A stretch of 64,000 bases of DNA from Bdellovibrionales bacterium CG10_big_fil_rev_8_21_14_0_10_45_34. Its GTDB lineage: Bacteria; Bdellovibrionota; Bdellovibrionia; Bdellovibrionales; 1-14-0-10-45-34. Position numbers and translations under genes: made by a program. Within the stretch, counting starts at the first letter, position 1; each line of letters begins with the position of its first letter. Shown here one piece after another: positions 35,386 through 43,664 of the stretch. Location of the stretch: positions 1 through 64,000 of the forward strand of contig PEZS01000007.1 of assembly GCA_002778785.1 (NCBI GenBank), read 5' to 3'. A model generated the notes under the pieces. The model saw nothing but the letters and a program-made list of their open reading frames with translations, was not told the DNA's origin and did not search any database.

Positions 35386-36561
35386 ATGGCAACAAGATAC
35401 CTTAAGGCGGCGGTAGAAGCGGATGCCCTTGCTGATTACAAAATGGCCTTCATTAGTGGCCCTCGGCAAGTTGGAAAGACAACGCTCGCAAAACAAATGC
35501 TCACTTCATCGGCGAACTACTTTTCTTGGGATAATGGCGACTTTAGAAAGCAGTGGTCGAAGTCGCCACTTAAAGCCATCGAGCTAGCCGAAAAAGGGCC
35601 CGTTCTACTTGATGAAATTCATAAAGATCGCAACTGGAAATCTCGAATTAAGGGAATATACGATACAGTTGGTAATGAAATCCCTATCTTGGTAACTGGT
35701 AGTGCACGACTGGATCTTTACAGAAAGGGAGGCGACAGCTTACTGGGGCGCTACATACCCTATCGGCTGCATCCATTCTCCGTTGGCGAGAGAGACTATC
35801 CAATTACGCCTGATGAAATCCTCCAAAGTCTGACGGTAGAATACAAGTGGTCAGATCTAATGGCACTCGGAGGCTTCCCTGAGCCATTCATCGCCGGTAA
35901 CGCCAACAAAGCCCAACGATGGAGCCGTTTAAGACTTGATCGACTGGCTTACGAAGACACCCGAGACATAAAGGTTTTGTCCGACTTAAATGCCTTTCGC
36001 GTTATGCTGGATCTAATACCAGACAAAGTAGGAAGCTTGTTTTCTTTTAACTCGCTGAGGGAAGACGTAGGCGTCGCGTATTCCACGGTAAGAGATTGGG
36101 TCCTGCTCTCCGAGAACCTATATTACGGTTTTTTTATAAGACCATACTCTAAAGGAATAAAGAGATCGCTAAGGGCTGAGCCCAAATTCTATCTTTACGA
36201 TATTTTACAGATCCCAGAGAAGAACTTCAGTCAAAGAATCGAAAACTTAACTGCACTGCATTTGCTGAAGGCCTGCCACTTCTGGACTGATACGGCCCAA
36301 GGATTTTTTGAGTTGCATTTTTTGCGAGATAAAGAAAAGAGAGAAGTGGATTTTTTGATTTGTAGAAACCGAAAGCCTTGGATGCTTTTAGAGTGCAAAT
36401 CAGGATCTACAAGCGTTTCGTCTAACTTAGTCCACTTTAAGTCCCAACTCAAAACGCCGCTGAACTTTCAACTCGTCGATAAACGCAATTTTGACAAAGA
36501 GTTTCCCGCACAAAATGTCCGAATAATTAACTATGAGAAGTTCTTCTCGGGAATGATTTAA
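35386..36561 (+). CDS. AAA_14/DUF4143 ATPase with PD-(D/E)xK-like C-terminus
   Basis: A 391-residue P-loop ATPase of a family widespread in bacteria and archaea whose function is poorly known. Walker A is GPRQVGKTT (25-33) and Walker B is PVLLDEIHK near residue 73. VTGSARLDLYRKGGDSLLGR matches the family sensor block. The C-terminal DUF4143 part has REVDFLI ... LLECKSG, the EVD-x(n)-ExK pattern of PD-(D/E)xK nucleases. Its translation start is embedded beside a 52-bp palindrome. It is part of an island with a TA module. A second family member lies at 55707-56867. Confidence 0.9.
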   Translation: MATRYLKAAVEADALADYKMAFISGPRQVGKTTLAKQMLTSSANYFSWDNGDFRKQWSKSPLKAIELAEKGPVLLDEIHKDRNWKSRIKGIYDTVGNEIPILVTGSARLDLYRKGGDSLLGRYIPYRLHPFSVGERDYPITPDEILQSLTVEYKWSDLMALGGFPEPFIAGNANKAQRWSRLRLDRLAYEDTRDIKVLSDLNAFRVMLDLIPDKVGSLFSFNSLREDVGVAYSTVRDWVLLSENLYYGFFIRPYSKGIKRSLRAEPKFYLYDILQIPEKNFSQRIENLTALHLLKACHFWTDTAQGFFELHFLRDKEKREVDFLICRNRKPWMLLECKSGSTSVSSNLVHFKSQLKTPLNFQLVDKRNFDKEFPAQNVRIINYEKFFSGMI

Positions 36562-36584
36562 ATCTGTGACTGTCGTTGAGCGGC

Positions 36585-36638
36585 GATATTTTGGATCATG
36601 AAACCGTAAATGATGTGAATTGACTACTCCAAAATATC
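36585..36638. repeat. 11-bp inverted repeat across the ATPase/fmt junction
   Basis: GATATTTTGGA (36585-36595) recurs as TCCAAAATATC (36628-36638), the latter being the last codons and stop region of fmt. The 32-nt spacer lies between two convergent genes. It could be a bidirectional terminator hairpin or the trace of an integration that copied the fmt end. Confidence 0.5.
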
Positions 36639-37589
36639 ATCTGTATTCAATCCGAAGCCGATAATAAAATCTTTGGCTGTCATTCTAGAGCGAGACTCAG
36701 GCAAAACCTCAACAATTTCGATAGCGGAATTTCTGGAGCAACCTACAATAAGCAGACCGTCATCACTCATCAGCACTCTGCCGGCCTCAATTGTTCTGCC
36801 AAAAACTGCAGCGTCGTTGCCGCCTACTAACCGAGCCTTCAAAATCTTTACGGGTTTTGACTTCCACAAAAAATAAGCCTTTGGCCAAACAACTAAACCA
36901 TCAACAAGCCCTTTGACATACTTTGCTTCTAACTGATTCCACAGAATACGAGCCTCGTCTTTTTCAATCTTTTTCGCGATTGTCACCTTGGACTCATCTT
37001 GCTCTTGAACCTTGAGCGATCCTTCTAAGTAGCGAACTAACTCATCGGTCAGCAGCTCTGACCCTATTTGCGAAAGCTCATCAAAAAGTATGGTAGCGTT
37101 GTGATCTTCGCGAATCTTCAGCCGCCTCAGGCCCAAGATAGGTCCTGCATCTAGCTTTTGCACAACTCTTTGCAGAGTAACTCCAGTTTCAGAGTCGCAG
37201 TTCATCAATGCCCTCTGAATGGGCGCAGCTCCCCGCAGGTGGGGCAAAAGACTTGCATGCAAATTAAAAACTTCACCACTAAAAATATCTAAAAGAGACT
37301 GAGACAAAATCTGACCGTAAGCCACTACTACAGCTAAATCGGCATTTACACTTTTTAACTTTTCCAAAAATGATGCTTCTTTGGCCTTCTCAGGAGTTGC
37401 GACTGAGAGTCCTTGGCTTAAAGCATACTCCTTGGTGTGACTCGCTTTAAGCTGCATCTTCCGACCGGCCGGTCTATCCGGTTGAGAAACGACAAGCACG
37501 ACATCGAACTCATTCGATTCCACTAGCTTTTGCAAACTCGGCACAGAAAATTCAGGAGTACCAAAGAAGACTACACGTTTTTTCTGCAC
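36624..37589 (-). CDS. fmt: Methionyl-tRNA formyltransferase
   Basis: The enzyme formylates Met-tRNAfMet for translation initiation (321 aa). VVFFGTPEFSVPSLQ, VVSQPDRPAGR, NLHASLLPHLRGAAPIQRAL (with the catalytic Asn-x-His pattern), GVTLQ and DAGPIL are all in place, and the C-terminal OB-like domain is present. The GTG at 37589 has GGGAG eight nt upstream and is preferred. A TTG at 37607 is an alternative. It follows def by 36 nt and is co-directional with lptG. Confidence 0.96.
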   Translation of the reverse strand: MQKKRVVFFGTPEFSVPSLQKLVESNEFDVVLVVSQPDRPAGRKMQLKASHTKEYALSQGLSVATPEKAKEASFLEKLKSVNADLAVVVAYGQILSQSLLDIFSGEVFNLHASLLPHLRGAAPIQRALMNCDSETGVTLQRVVQKLDAGPILGLRRLKIREDHNATILFDELSQIGSELLTDELVRYLEGSLKVQEQDESKVTIAKKIEKDEARILWNQLEAKYVKGLVDGLVVWPKAYFLWKSKPVKILKARLVGGNDAAVFGRTIEAGRVLMSDDGLLIVGCSRNSAIEIVEVLPESRSRMTAKDFIIGFGLNTDDILE

Positions 37590-37625
37590 GCCTGCAACTC
37601 CCGCCAAGTCTGGCGCAAAAAAGTA

Positions 37626-38201
37626 TTAGAGGGGGTTTCGCGATTCTGTGTGTTTAGGGTAGCCCTTTTTTCGAATCTTGTTCTTGAGCAGAGTGCTTTT
37701 TACCATGCTGATTCGATCTAAAAAAAGCCTGCCGTCGAGATGATCAATTTCATGTTGTATGCAAACAGACAAAAGCCCATCTGCTTCAAATTCAAAAAAT
37801 TCTCCATCTAGGTTTTGAGCTCTAACGGTCACATTCTTTTTTCTGTCTACCCACTCATGATAACCAGGAATACTCAAACACCCCTCTTCAAACTGAAAAG
37901 TTCCCTCTGACTTGATTATCTCTGGGTTTGCTAAATAAAGCGGCCATGAAAGCCTCTTTTCAAATTCACTCATTTCCGACATAAGGATTTCGCCGGTCTC
38001 ACTGCGCGGCCTTGTATCGATCACCAAAAATCTTACAAGCTCCCCAATTTGAGGGGCGGCCAGACCCACACCAGGAGCCGCATACATCGTTTCGACCATA
38101 TCGGCTGCCAAAGCCCTTAGACTCGCATCAAAAACCTCAACATGCCGACTCTTCGATTTCAGAACAGGGTTAGGAAATGTCAGTATTTTAAGAATTGCCA
38201 T
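37626..38201 (-). CDS. def: Peptide deformylase
   Basis: A metalloenzyme (191 aa) that removes the formyl group from nascent proteins. The three family motifs are present: GVGLAAPQIG (motif 1), EEGCLSIPGY (motif 2, metal Cys) and CIQHEIDHLDG (motif 3, HExxH with two metal His). It has a somewhat longer central insertion (SETGEILMSEMSEFEKR region) than E. coli Def. It partners fmt immediately downstream, with lptG upstream by 19 nt. Confidence 0.97.
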   Translation of the reverse strand: MAILKILTFPNPVLKSKSRHVEVFDASLRALAADMVETMYAAPGVGLAAPQIGELVRFLVIDTRPRSETGEILMSEMSEFEKRLSWPLYLANPEIIKSEGTFQFEEGCLSIPGYHEWVDRKKNVTVRAQNLDGEFFEFEADGLLSVCIQHEIDHLDGRLFLDRISMVKSTLLKNKIRKKGYPKHTESRNPL

Positions 38202-38220
38202 TGCTCTTCAGTTTACCTTC

Positions 38221-39306
38221 TTATCGGCGCAATCTCAATACTAGAAAGCCTGTCAGCACGAGGGTTACTATATTCGGAAGCCATGCCGCGATAAACGGAG
38301 GTAAATATCCGTATTTGCCAAGCGTCAACCCCGAGCTGTAAAGAGACCAGTAGCCAAAAGCCATGGCTATGGTCACCCCAATGCTCATTGCTCGGCCTCC
38401 TGAGCGGTTCATTCTTGCGCTGAATGGCACACCCAAGAAAGCCATCACCAAAGAGGCAAATGCAAAACCGAATTTGGCTTGATAGTCCACCTCATACCGC
38501 AATGTATTTAATCCGGCCTCTTTGTTGCGTTTAATGAAACTACGTAGCTCGCCAAGTCTCATCACATCTGTAGAGACAGCCTGAGAAGGTACATTGAAAA
38601 AATCCTTTTCGAGAGCGTCCATGGCCTTATGTTCAAAGGTCTTAGTCATCGGGAAGCTATTTCGACCCTCAAAGATTGTAATCGCGCCATCATTGAGGTC
38701 CCAGACAGCACCCTTTTGCACCAACTTGTTAGCGTGTATGACCTGCGAAAGATCCCAATTGTTATCCATGTAGTAGAAGGCAACGCCTTCGGCACTCTTA
38801 GCTTCTGGGTTAACTGTCTGAAGGTAGAAAATGACCTGCCCCGAACGGTACCAGATTCGATTTGTCTTTACCGTTGCATAGAGTCCAGGTTGCTTTTTGA
38901 TTTCTACAAAATAGATATAATTCTTTTTTTGGTTGAAGATAGGCATAACCCAGTCACCGACTGCAAAGAATGAGATGCTAATGATGGCGATCATCGACAA
39001 GATCGGTGCGCTGACACGCGCCAAACTCATCCCGCTAGAAAAAAGAGCCACCAACTCGTTGTGCGAGTTCATTCCGGAAAGCGTAAAAAGAGTCGCAGTC
39101 AGCGCTGCAACCGGAAGGAACTGATAAGCTATCGCCGGAAGCGAGTAGACGTAGTAAAGTGTCAGACTCTCCAAAGAAACTCCCGAGCCTTTAAGAGTCT
39201 CCGAGAGGGCATGCACAACTATATAAAGCGTCAGCACAACTGTTAGGGTAGCAATGAAGTACCCCAAGAAGGTTCTGGCAATGTAGCGATCTACGGTATT
39301 AAACAA
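38221..39306 (-). CDS. lptG: LptF/LptG-family lipopolysaccharide export permease
   Basis: An inner-membrane permease of the Lpt machine that extracts LPS and passes it to LptC/LptA. N-terminal TM helices follow the VDRYIARTFLGYF amphipathic segment, a periplasmic beta-jellyroll domain occupies about residues 130-260 and three C-terminal TMs end at RLRR. The TTG at 39306 gives 361 residues, the family length, after GGGAGG at about 12 nt. An upstream ATG at 39438 would overlap the divergent response-regulator gene and add 44 residues with no family match. No second permease is adjacent, so LptF versus LptG is not fully resolved. Confidence 0.88.
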   Translation of the reverse strand: MFNTVDRYIARTFLGYFIATLTVVLTLYIVVHALSETLKGSGVSLESLTLYYVYSLPAIAYQFLPVAALTATLFTLSGMNSHNELVALFSSGMSLARVSAPILSMIAIISISFFAVGDWVMPIFNQKKNYIYFVEIKKQPGLYATVKTNRIWYRSGQVIFYLQTVNPEAKSAEGVAFYYMDNNWDLSQVIHANKLVQKGAVWDLNDGAITIFEGRNSFPMTKTFEHKAMDALEKDFFNVPSQAVSTDVMRLGELRSFIKRNKEAGLNTLRYEVDYQAKFGFAFASLVMAFLGVPFSARMNRSGGRAMSIGVTIAMAFGYWSLYSSGLTLGKYGYLPPFIAAWLPNIVTLVLTGFLVLRLRR

Positions 39307-39397
39307 AAGGTTCCCTAGCCTCCCAATAAGCCAGCCGTTTTGAGCTCCGCCGAAGCCCTTGCTTGACTGCGAAGTGATAAACGACTTTACTTTCAAT

Positions 39398-40822
39398 ATG
39401 GCCTTGCGCGTCTTACTTGCTGACAACAGCGAAACCATTCGAAAGGTAATGCAGCTCTCACTGCAAGATTATGCAGTTGAAGTCAAGACGGTCAATTCCG
39501 GAATTGACGTGCAAGAGGTTGCCAAGAGCTTTAGACCCGACATTATCTTTGCCGATGTGCTACTTCAAAAGCATAACGGCTACGAAGTCGCTCAGGTGAT
39601 TAAAACTTCTGAAGACACCTCCGAAATTCCCATCGTCCTGATGTGGAGCGGCTTCATGTTCTTAGATGAAGACAAGTTCAAAAATTGCGGAGCCAATGAT
39701 CGATTAGAAAAGCCCTTCGACGCCCAGGCTGTTCGAGAGCTTATTAAACGGTGGGTGCCTAAATCTGCCGAAAATCCATTAGAAAACTTTGTGAAGCTCC
39801 CAGACATCTCATTTATCGAAAGCGAACTTGCTGCAAAAGAGCGTGAAAAGGGCCTTTCGCTCAGAGCAAAACCAGAAATCGTTGACAACAAATCTCCCAT
39901 TGCTGAGGAGCCACCAAGCACAGAAAGCGAAATCGCACCGTCGCCCGTGATGCATCAAACTGGCCCGGTAGATCAAACCATTTCTAGGCCTTCTATTAAA
40001 CTTGCCCCTATTAAAGGGGCTTCCAGCCCTCAACTTCCTCCCAATCCTACTCTAGAAATGGCGGGCCATTCTTCTCAAGAGCCCTATAACGAGACTGAAA
40101 AAACTGGATCTAATTGGACAATGGACAGCTTTGATGACATTGAACAATTTGCCTCCTCCGACTCTTCATCTGTCACAGGTGATTCTAATGAAACTCTGCT
40201 AAAGCCAGACGAAGATGAGGAACTACCGGAGCTAGAGCTAGAGAGATTTGACGAAAATAATGTTGATGATTTTTCTCATCGTGAGCTGATTAACTTGTCA
40301 TCCAGTAATACCCAAGCTCCCATTAAAGCGCCTACACCTGACAATGACGCTCAGCTTAGCAGAAGGGTAAACAGCAGTAGCGAGCCGAAACCTCGAACCG
40401 AAGCTGCGCCCGAGCCTAAAGAAACTGTAAACGACGATATTTCACACATCGACAAAGCCTACGACGCTAATAGAGAAGGCTCAGACCTCAGCCAGTGGCA
40501 ATCTAAGACATTGCATGATTTTAAATTGCCAGTAGATAAACTTACAGAAAGCGATGAGTTTGAGTTTGTAACTCCAAAGGCAGAGTCTAGAAACAAAGAG
40601 CGATCTGTCGTTTCAGAAGACACAGTAAGTGTGAAGTTGCCACCTCGCTTGTCTGTTGCTGAACAAGAATCGATTTCGTCTTCAACACAGATGAGTGATT
40701 CTCCAGAGTTTCGAAACTGGCTAAGAGGTGTCATTCGAGAGGAGATTCAATCAGTCGTAAAAGATTACCTTGATACTAAGATCGAAGAGGCTCTCCTTAA
40801 ACTCGATGAAGATAAGAACTAG
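39398..40822 (+). CDS. Response-regulator receiver protein with long acidic tail
   Basis: A 474-residue protein. Residues 1-120 are a CheY-like receiver (VLLADNSETIRK, phospho-acceptor Asp in IIFADVLL near residue 52, conserved Lys in RLEKPF). The next 300 residues are low-complexity, rich in Glu, Ser, Pro and Asp, with no recognisable domain. The last 30 residues (FRNWLRGVIREEIQSVVKDYL) form an amphipathic helix likely to bind a partner. There is no DNA-binding output domain. The ATG at 39398 is chosen because MALRVLLADN is the normal receiver start. The gene is divergent from lptG across 91 nt. Confidence 0.87.
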   Translation: MALRVLLADNSETIRKVMQLSLQDYAVEVKTVNSGIDVQEVAKSFRPDIIFADVLLQKHNGYEVAQVIKTSEDTSEIPIVLMWSGFMFLDEDKFKNCGANDRLEKPFDAQAVRELIKRWVPKSAENPLENFVKLPDISFIESELAAKEREKGLSLRAKPEIVDNKSPIAEEPPSTESEIAPSPVMHQTGPVDQTISRPSIKLAPIKGASSPQLPPNPTLEMAGHSSQEPYNETEKTGSNWTMDSFDDIEQFASSDSSSVTGDSNETLLKPDEDEELPELELERFDENNVDDFSHRELINLSSSNTQAPIKAPTPDNDAQLSRRVNSSSEPKPRTEAAPEPKETVNDDISHIDKAYDANREGSDLSQWQSKTLHDFKLPVDKLTESDEFEFVTPKAESRNKERSVVSEDTVSVKLPPRLSVAEQESISSSTQMSDSPEFRNWLRGVIREEIQSVVKDYLDTKIEEALLKLDEDKN

Positions 40823-40860
40823 ATTTAGCGCATGTCGCTACATAAGTCCTGATAATGTAA

Positions 40861-40914
40861 GTGATGTTATCGGGTGATATTGCTAAGCGATTGATAAGCC
40901 GGGTAATGTTACCC
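40861..40914. promoter_or_regulatory. Repeated motif upstream of nadC
   Basis: GTGATGTTATC (40861-40871) and GTAATGTTACC (40903-40913) match at 9 of 11 positions and are 42 nt apart, about four helical turns. The second copy sits in a perfect palindrome GGGTAA-TG-TTACCC (40901-40914). This looks like a tandem operator for a nadC regulator, but I cannot assign it to a known family. Confidence 0.45.
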
Positions 40915-40940
40915 AGTTATAAATAAATTGAGTAAATGAT

Positions 40941-41783
40941 ATGCATAATAATGCTCTTAGTAGGTCGGAACTCATCAAGCTGGCGCTAAATGAAGACATG
41001 CCCAGCGGAGATATTACAACCGATGGGCTAGGTATAGCATCGCGACGAGGTTTCGCCCGACTCAAAGCTAAACAAGATCTCACTCTATCTGGCTGTGACT
41101 TTTTTGAAGACACTTTAAAAACGGTCGACCCTGCTCTCAAAATAGAGTGGGAGTTTACTGATGCAGACCAAGTGCTGAAAAACCAAAATGTGGCGTTGAT
41201 CGAAGGAAATCTCATCACCCTTTTGAAGGCCGAGCGAGTCGCCCTTAATTTTTTAGGAAGACTTTCTGGCGTCGCAACTCTAACCAAAAGATTTGTAAAA
41301 CAAGTTGAAGGAACGAAAACCAAAATACTTGATACGCGAAAGACGACCCCACTCTTAAGACCCTTCGAAAAAAAGGCAGTAAGAGATGGGGGCGGCACTA
41401 GTCATCGCGACAGTCTCAGCAGTGCTGTTTTAATTAAAGAAAATCATATTAGGGCCGCTGACGGTATAAACAACGCAGTTTTCTCTATAAGAAACAGCGG
41501 AGTTTCGTTTATCGAAGTTGAGGTAACTACGTACGACGAAGCCAAAGAGTGTATAGAGCTGGGTGTTCAGAGGATTCTACTTGATAACATGAGCATTGAC
41601 GAAATGAATTCCATCGTTGCTATGACACCAGTGACTATAGAGACAGAAGCCAGCGGCAATATGACAATAGACCGGGTGAGAGAAGTCGCTCTGACGGGAG
41701 TGAGTTTTATCAGCGTTGGGGCCCTGACGCATTCGGCACAAGTGGCTGACCTATCACTTCTTTTTGACTGGCCGAACGCGTAG
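40941..41783 (+). CDS. nadC: Nicotinate-nucleotide pyrophosphorylase (quinolinate phosphoribosyltransferase)
   Basis: NAD biosynthesis: quinolinate + PRPP to nicotinate mononucleotide, CO2 and PPi (280 aa). Visible family motifs are EDMPSGDITTD near the N-terminus, NFLGRLSGVATLT, the long DTRKTTPLLRPFEKKAVRDGGG active-site region, LIKENHI and the C-terminal EASGNMT and SVGALTHSA phosphate-binding segments. The gene is 118 nt after the response regulator and 50 nt before birA, with possible operators upstream. Confidence 0.97.
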   Translation: MHNNALSRSELIKLALNEDMPSGDITTDGLGIASRRGFARLKAKQDLTLSGCDFFEDTLKTVDPALKIEWEFTDADQVLKNQNVALIEGNLITLLKAERVALNFLGRLSGVATLTKRFVKQVEGTKTKILDTRKTTPLLRPFEKKAVRDGGGTSHRDSLSSAVLIKENHIRAADGINNAVFSIRNSGVSFIEVEVTTYDEAKECIELGVQRILLDNMSIDEMNSIVAMTPVTIETEASGNMTIDRVREVALTGVSFISVGALTHSAQVADLSLLFDWPNA

Positions 41784-41833
41784 ACATATCTTGTTTTTTG
41801 GTACCATTTCACTTGGTACTCACTGGGGAGGGC

Positions 41834-42568
41834 ATGCCTTCGAAGACATTTAAAATAGGTGAATGCGCGCGTGGCTGGTCGGCATCTATTAACGTACCAG
41901 TTGTTTACTTTGACGAAGTTGATAGCACCAATTCTTGGGCAAAAGAAGTTGAACACTGGGAAAGCTTACCGGCTCTGGTGATCACAGAGTTTCAAACAAA
42001 TGGTCGCGGGCGCAGTGGGCGTAGTTGGATTTCTCCAGCAAAGGGAACTTCTCTTCTTAGTACGTGGGTGTTTGAACTCGATCGTGCTCCGCAGCCAATT
42101 GCATCGCCACTCGTCGGTTTAGCATTATACCGGGCGGCTTTAACTACCTGGCCAAAATTGCCTTGGAGTCTCAAAGCCCCGAATGACCTCTATCTCGGTG
42201 AGAAGAAAATTGCAGGTGTTCTTGTTGAAGTCACAAATACATCTGATCGATGGATGCTCTATGTAGGCATCGGAATGAATGTCATCGAATCACCTGGGAG
42301 CAAAGTAGAAGGTAGCTCCACGTGCCTGTTAGAGTTTTTACCTCAGCCACTGACTCATGAAGCTTTTGAAAACTTCTTAACCTCACTCATAGTCGAGCTA
42401 GGTGAGGCACTCGGTAATTCTTTTGAGTCTGAAATGTCTAGTTCTTGCCGGACGGATTTGTTGGATGCCCTCAATAAACTGCCACTGCTTAGCGAGCCCT
42501 ATCTCGAAATCCTCGGTGACGGCTCTTTGCGATCAGCAAGCGGCGTTCGAGGTTGGGAATCCTTGTAA
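41834..42568 (+). CDS. birA: Biotin--[acetyl-CoA-carboxylase] ligase
   Basis: The enzyme attaches biotin to the biotin carboxyl carrier protein via biotinyl-AMP (244 aa). Motifs are FDEVDSTNSWAKE, TNGRGRSGRSWISPAKG (biotinyl-adenylate loop), the KAPNDLYLGEKKIAGVLVE catalytic block and GIGMNVI. There is no N-terminal helix-turn-helix, so it is a class I ligase without repressor function. The ATG at 41834 follows GGGAGGG at very short distance. A TTG at 41798 is an alternative start. Confidence 0.93.
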   Translation: MPSKTFKIGECARGWSASINVPVVYFDEVDSTNSWAKEVEHWESLPALVITEFQTNGRGRSGRSWISPAKGTSLLSTWVFELDRAPQPIASPLVGLALYRAALTTWPKLPWSLKAPNDLYLGEKKIAGVLVEVTNTSDRWMLYVGIGMNVIESPGSKVEGSSTCLLEFLPQPLTHEAFENFLTSLIVELGEALGNSFESEMSSSCRTDLLDALNKLPLLSEPYLEILGDGSLRSASGVRGWESL

Positions 42569-42692
42569 CACGCCGGAGGAATGCTGCGGACCACAGCGCT
42601 CCCTAGTCAACTCTTCAGAGTGCACCTTTACCTGCATTTTTCTGATTCGAAGAACGTAGCGAGCAAAGCAAAAAATAAAAGGCAATAGAACC

Positions 42693-43664
42693 TTAGTTTT
42701 CTTGCGCGATAAAACGTTTTCGAAGTGCCGTTACGACGGATTTGTGGGGATCTTGGTATCGTTTTATGAGTGCTTCTAAAGAACTTTGTGTTCTCTTAAA
42801 AAGTTCGTCCGCCCGCAAATCAGGAGAGTAGCGCACCGGTTCGCCAACTCGGCTTCTTAACTTAACAGGAAAGGGCAAAAGCCCCATACCAATTACCGGC
42901 GTCGCCTTTATCCCAAGCCTTTTTGACCACTGCTTTAAAACCCCGGCCTCATTGCGTGGGTTGAGGTAAGTTTGTTCAATGTTTTCGGTAAAAACTGGGA
43001 TGATATCTACTTTCATTTCTTGCGCAATCTTTGCAAAACCATCCAAATCTTTCCACTGAGGTTTGTAACTTGCCGACTCACCACCATCAAAAAGTCTTAT
43101 GTTACCCGGAACAATTCCCACAATATGGCCATCTGCCAGAAGTTTTTTTGCATTCTCTGCGTTAGCGCTCATAACTCTTAAATTCTCAGACAGCTCTTTA
43201 AAAAAGGGTGTGCTAATCAGCCAGCTATCTCCGAGGCCTCTTATCCAGCGCCCCGTCTTTCGGTAGAGTTCAAATGAAAAATACCAAGAATCAATGGGCA
43301 GCGGCCCATGATAGAAAACAATCAATGCCGGGCCGCTCAACGGAATCCTCTCGATCCCGTGCACTTCGTATCCGTTGTAAAGTCGAGAGAACGCATTCAT
43401 GTATTTACTGAGTTTTTCTATTACAGACTGCTGCCTTGTATTGAGTCCACTTGACGGAGCGCCCTTCGGACGCTGGGTTTCGCGCTTCGCAGCCGCCTCA
43501 GAAGAAGTATCTTGCGCCGACACTGAGTTCGACGCCGGTGCTGTTTCACTACCAAAAGCTTTCCACGGTCTTGTCCCATGTGCATCGCGACTGACGGCTC
43601 GCCTGGCGGATGATTGCGAAGAAGCAGATTCTGCTTTAGGGGGTGACGATTTCTTTGGGTACAT
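42693..43664 (-). CDS. TMEM68/DGAT-type acyltransferase with disordered N-terminus
   Basis: A 323-residue glycerolipid acyltransferase-like protein. Residues 1-85 are Ser/Ala/Pro/Lys-rich and probably disordered. The catalytic domain has IVFYHGPLPIDSW (His ... Asp with five residues between, as in TMEM68-type enzymes), then GLGDSWLISTPFF and GIVPGNIRLFDGG. There are no clear TMs. The first 29 nt overlap the 3' end of the ParA gene out of frame, so the two are tightly linked and may be co-translated. Substrate unknown. Confidence 0.82.
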   Translation of the reverse strand: MYPKKSSPPKAESASSQSSARRAVSRDAHGTRPWKAFGSETAPASNSVSAQDTSSEAAAKRETQRPKGAPSSGLNTRQQSVIEKLSKYMNAFSRLYNGYEVHGIERIPLSGPALIVFYHGPLPIDSWYFSFELYRKTGRWIRGLGDSWLISTPFFKELSENLRVMSANAENAKKLLADGHIVGIVPGNIRLFDGGESASYKPQWKDLDGFAKIAQEMKVDIIPVFTENIEQTYLNPRNEAGVLKQWSKRLGIKATPVIGMGLLPFPVKLRSRVGEPVRYSPDLRADELFKRTQSSLEALIKRYQDPHKSVVTALRKRFIAQEN

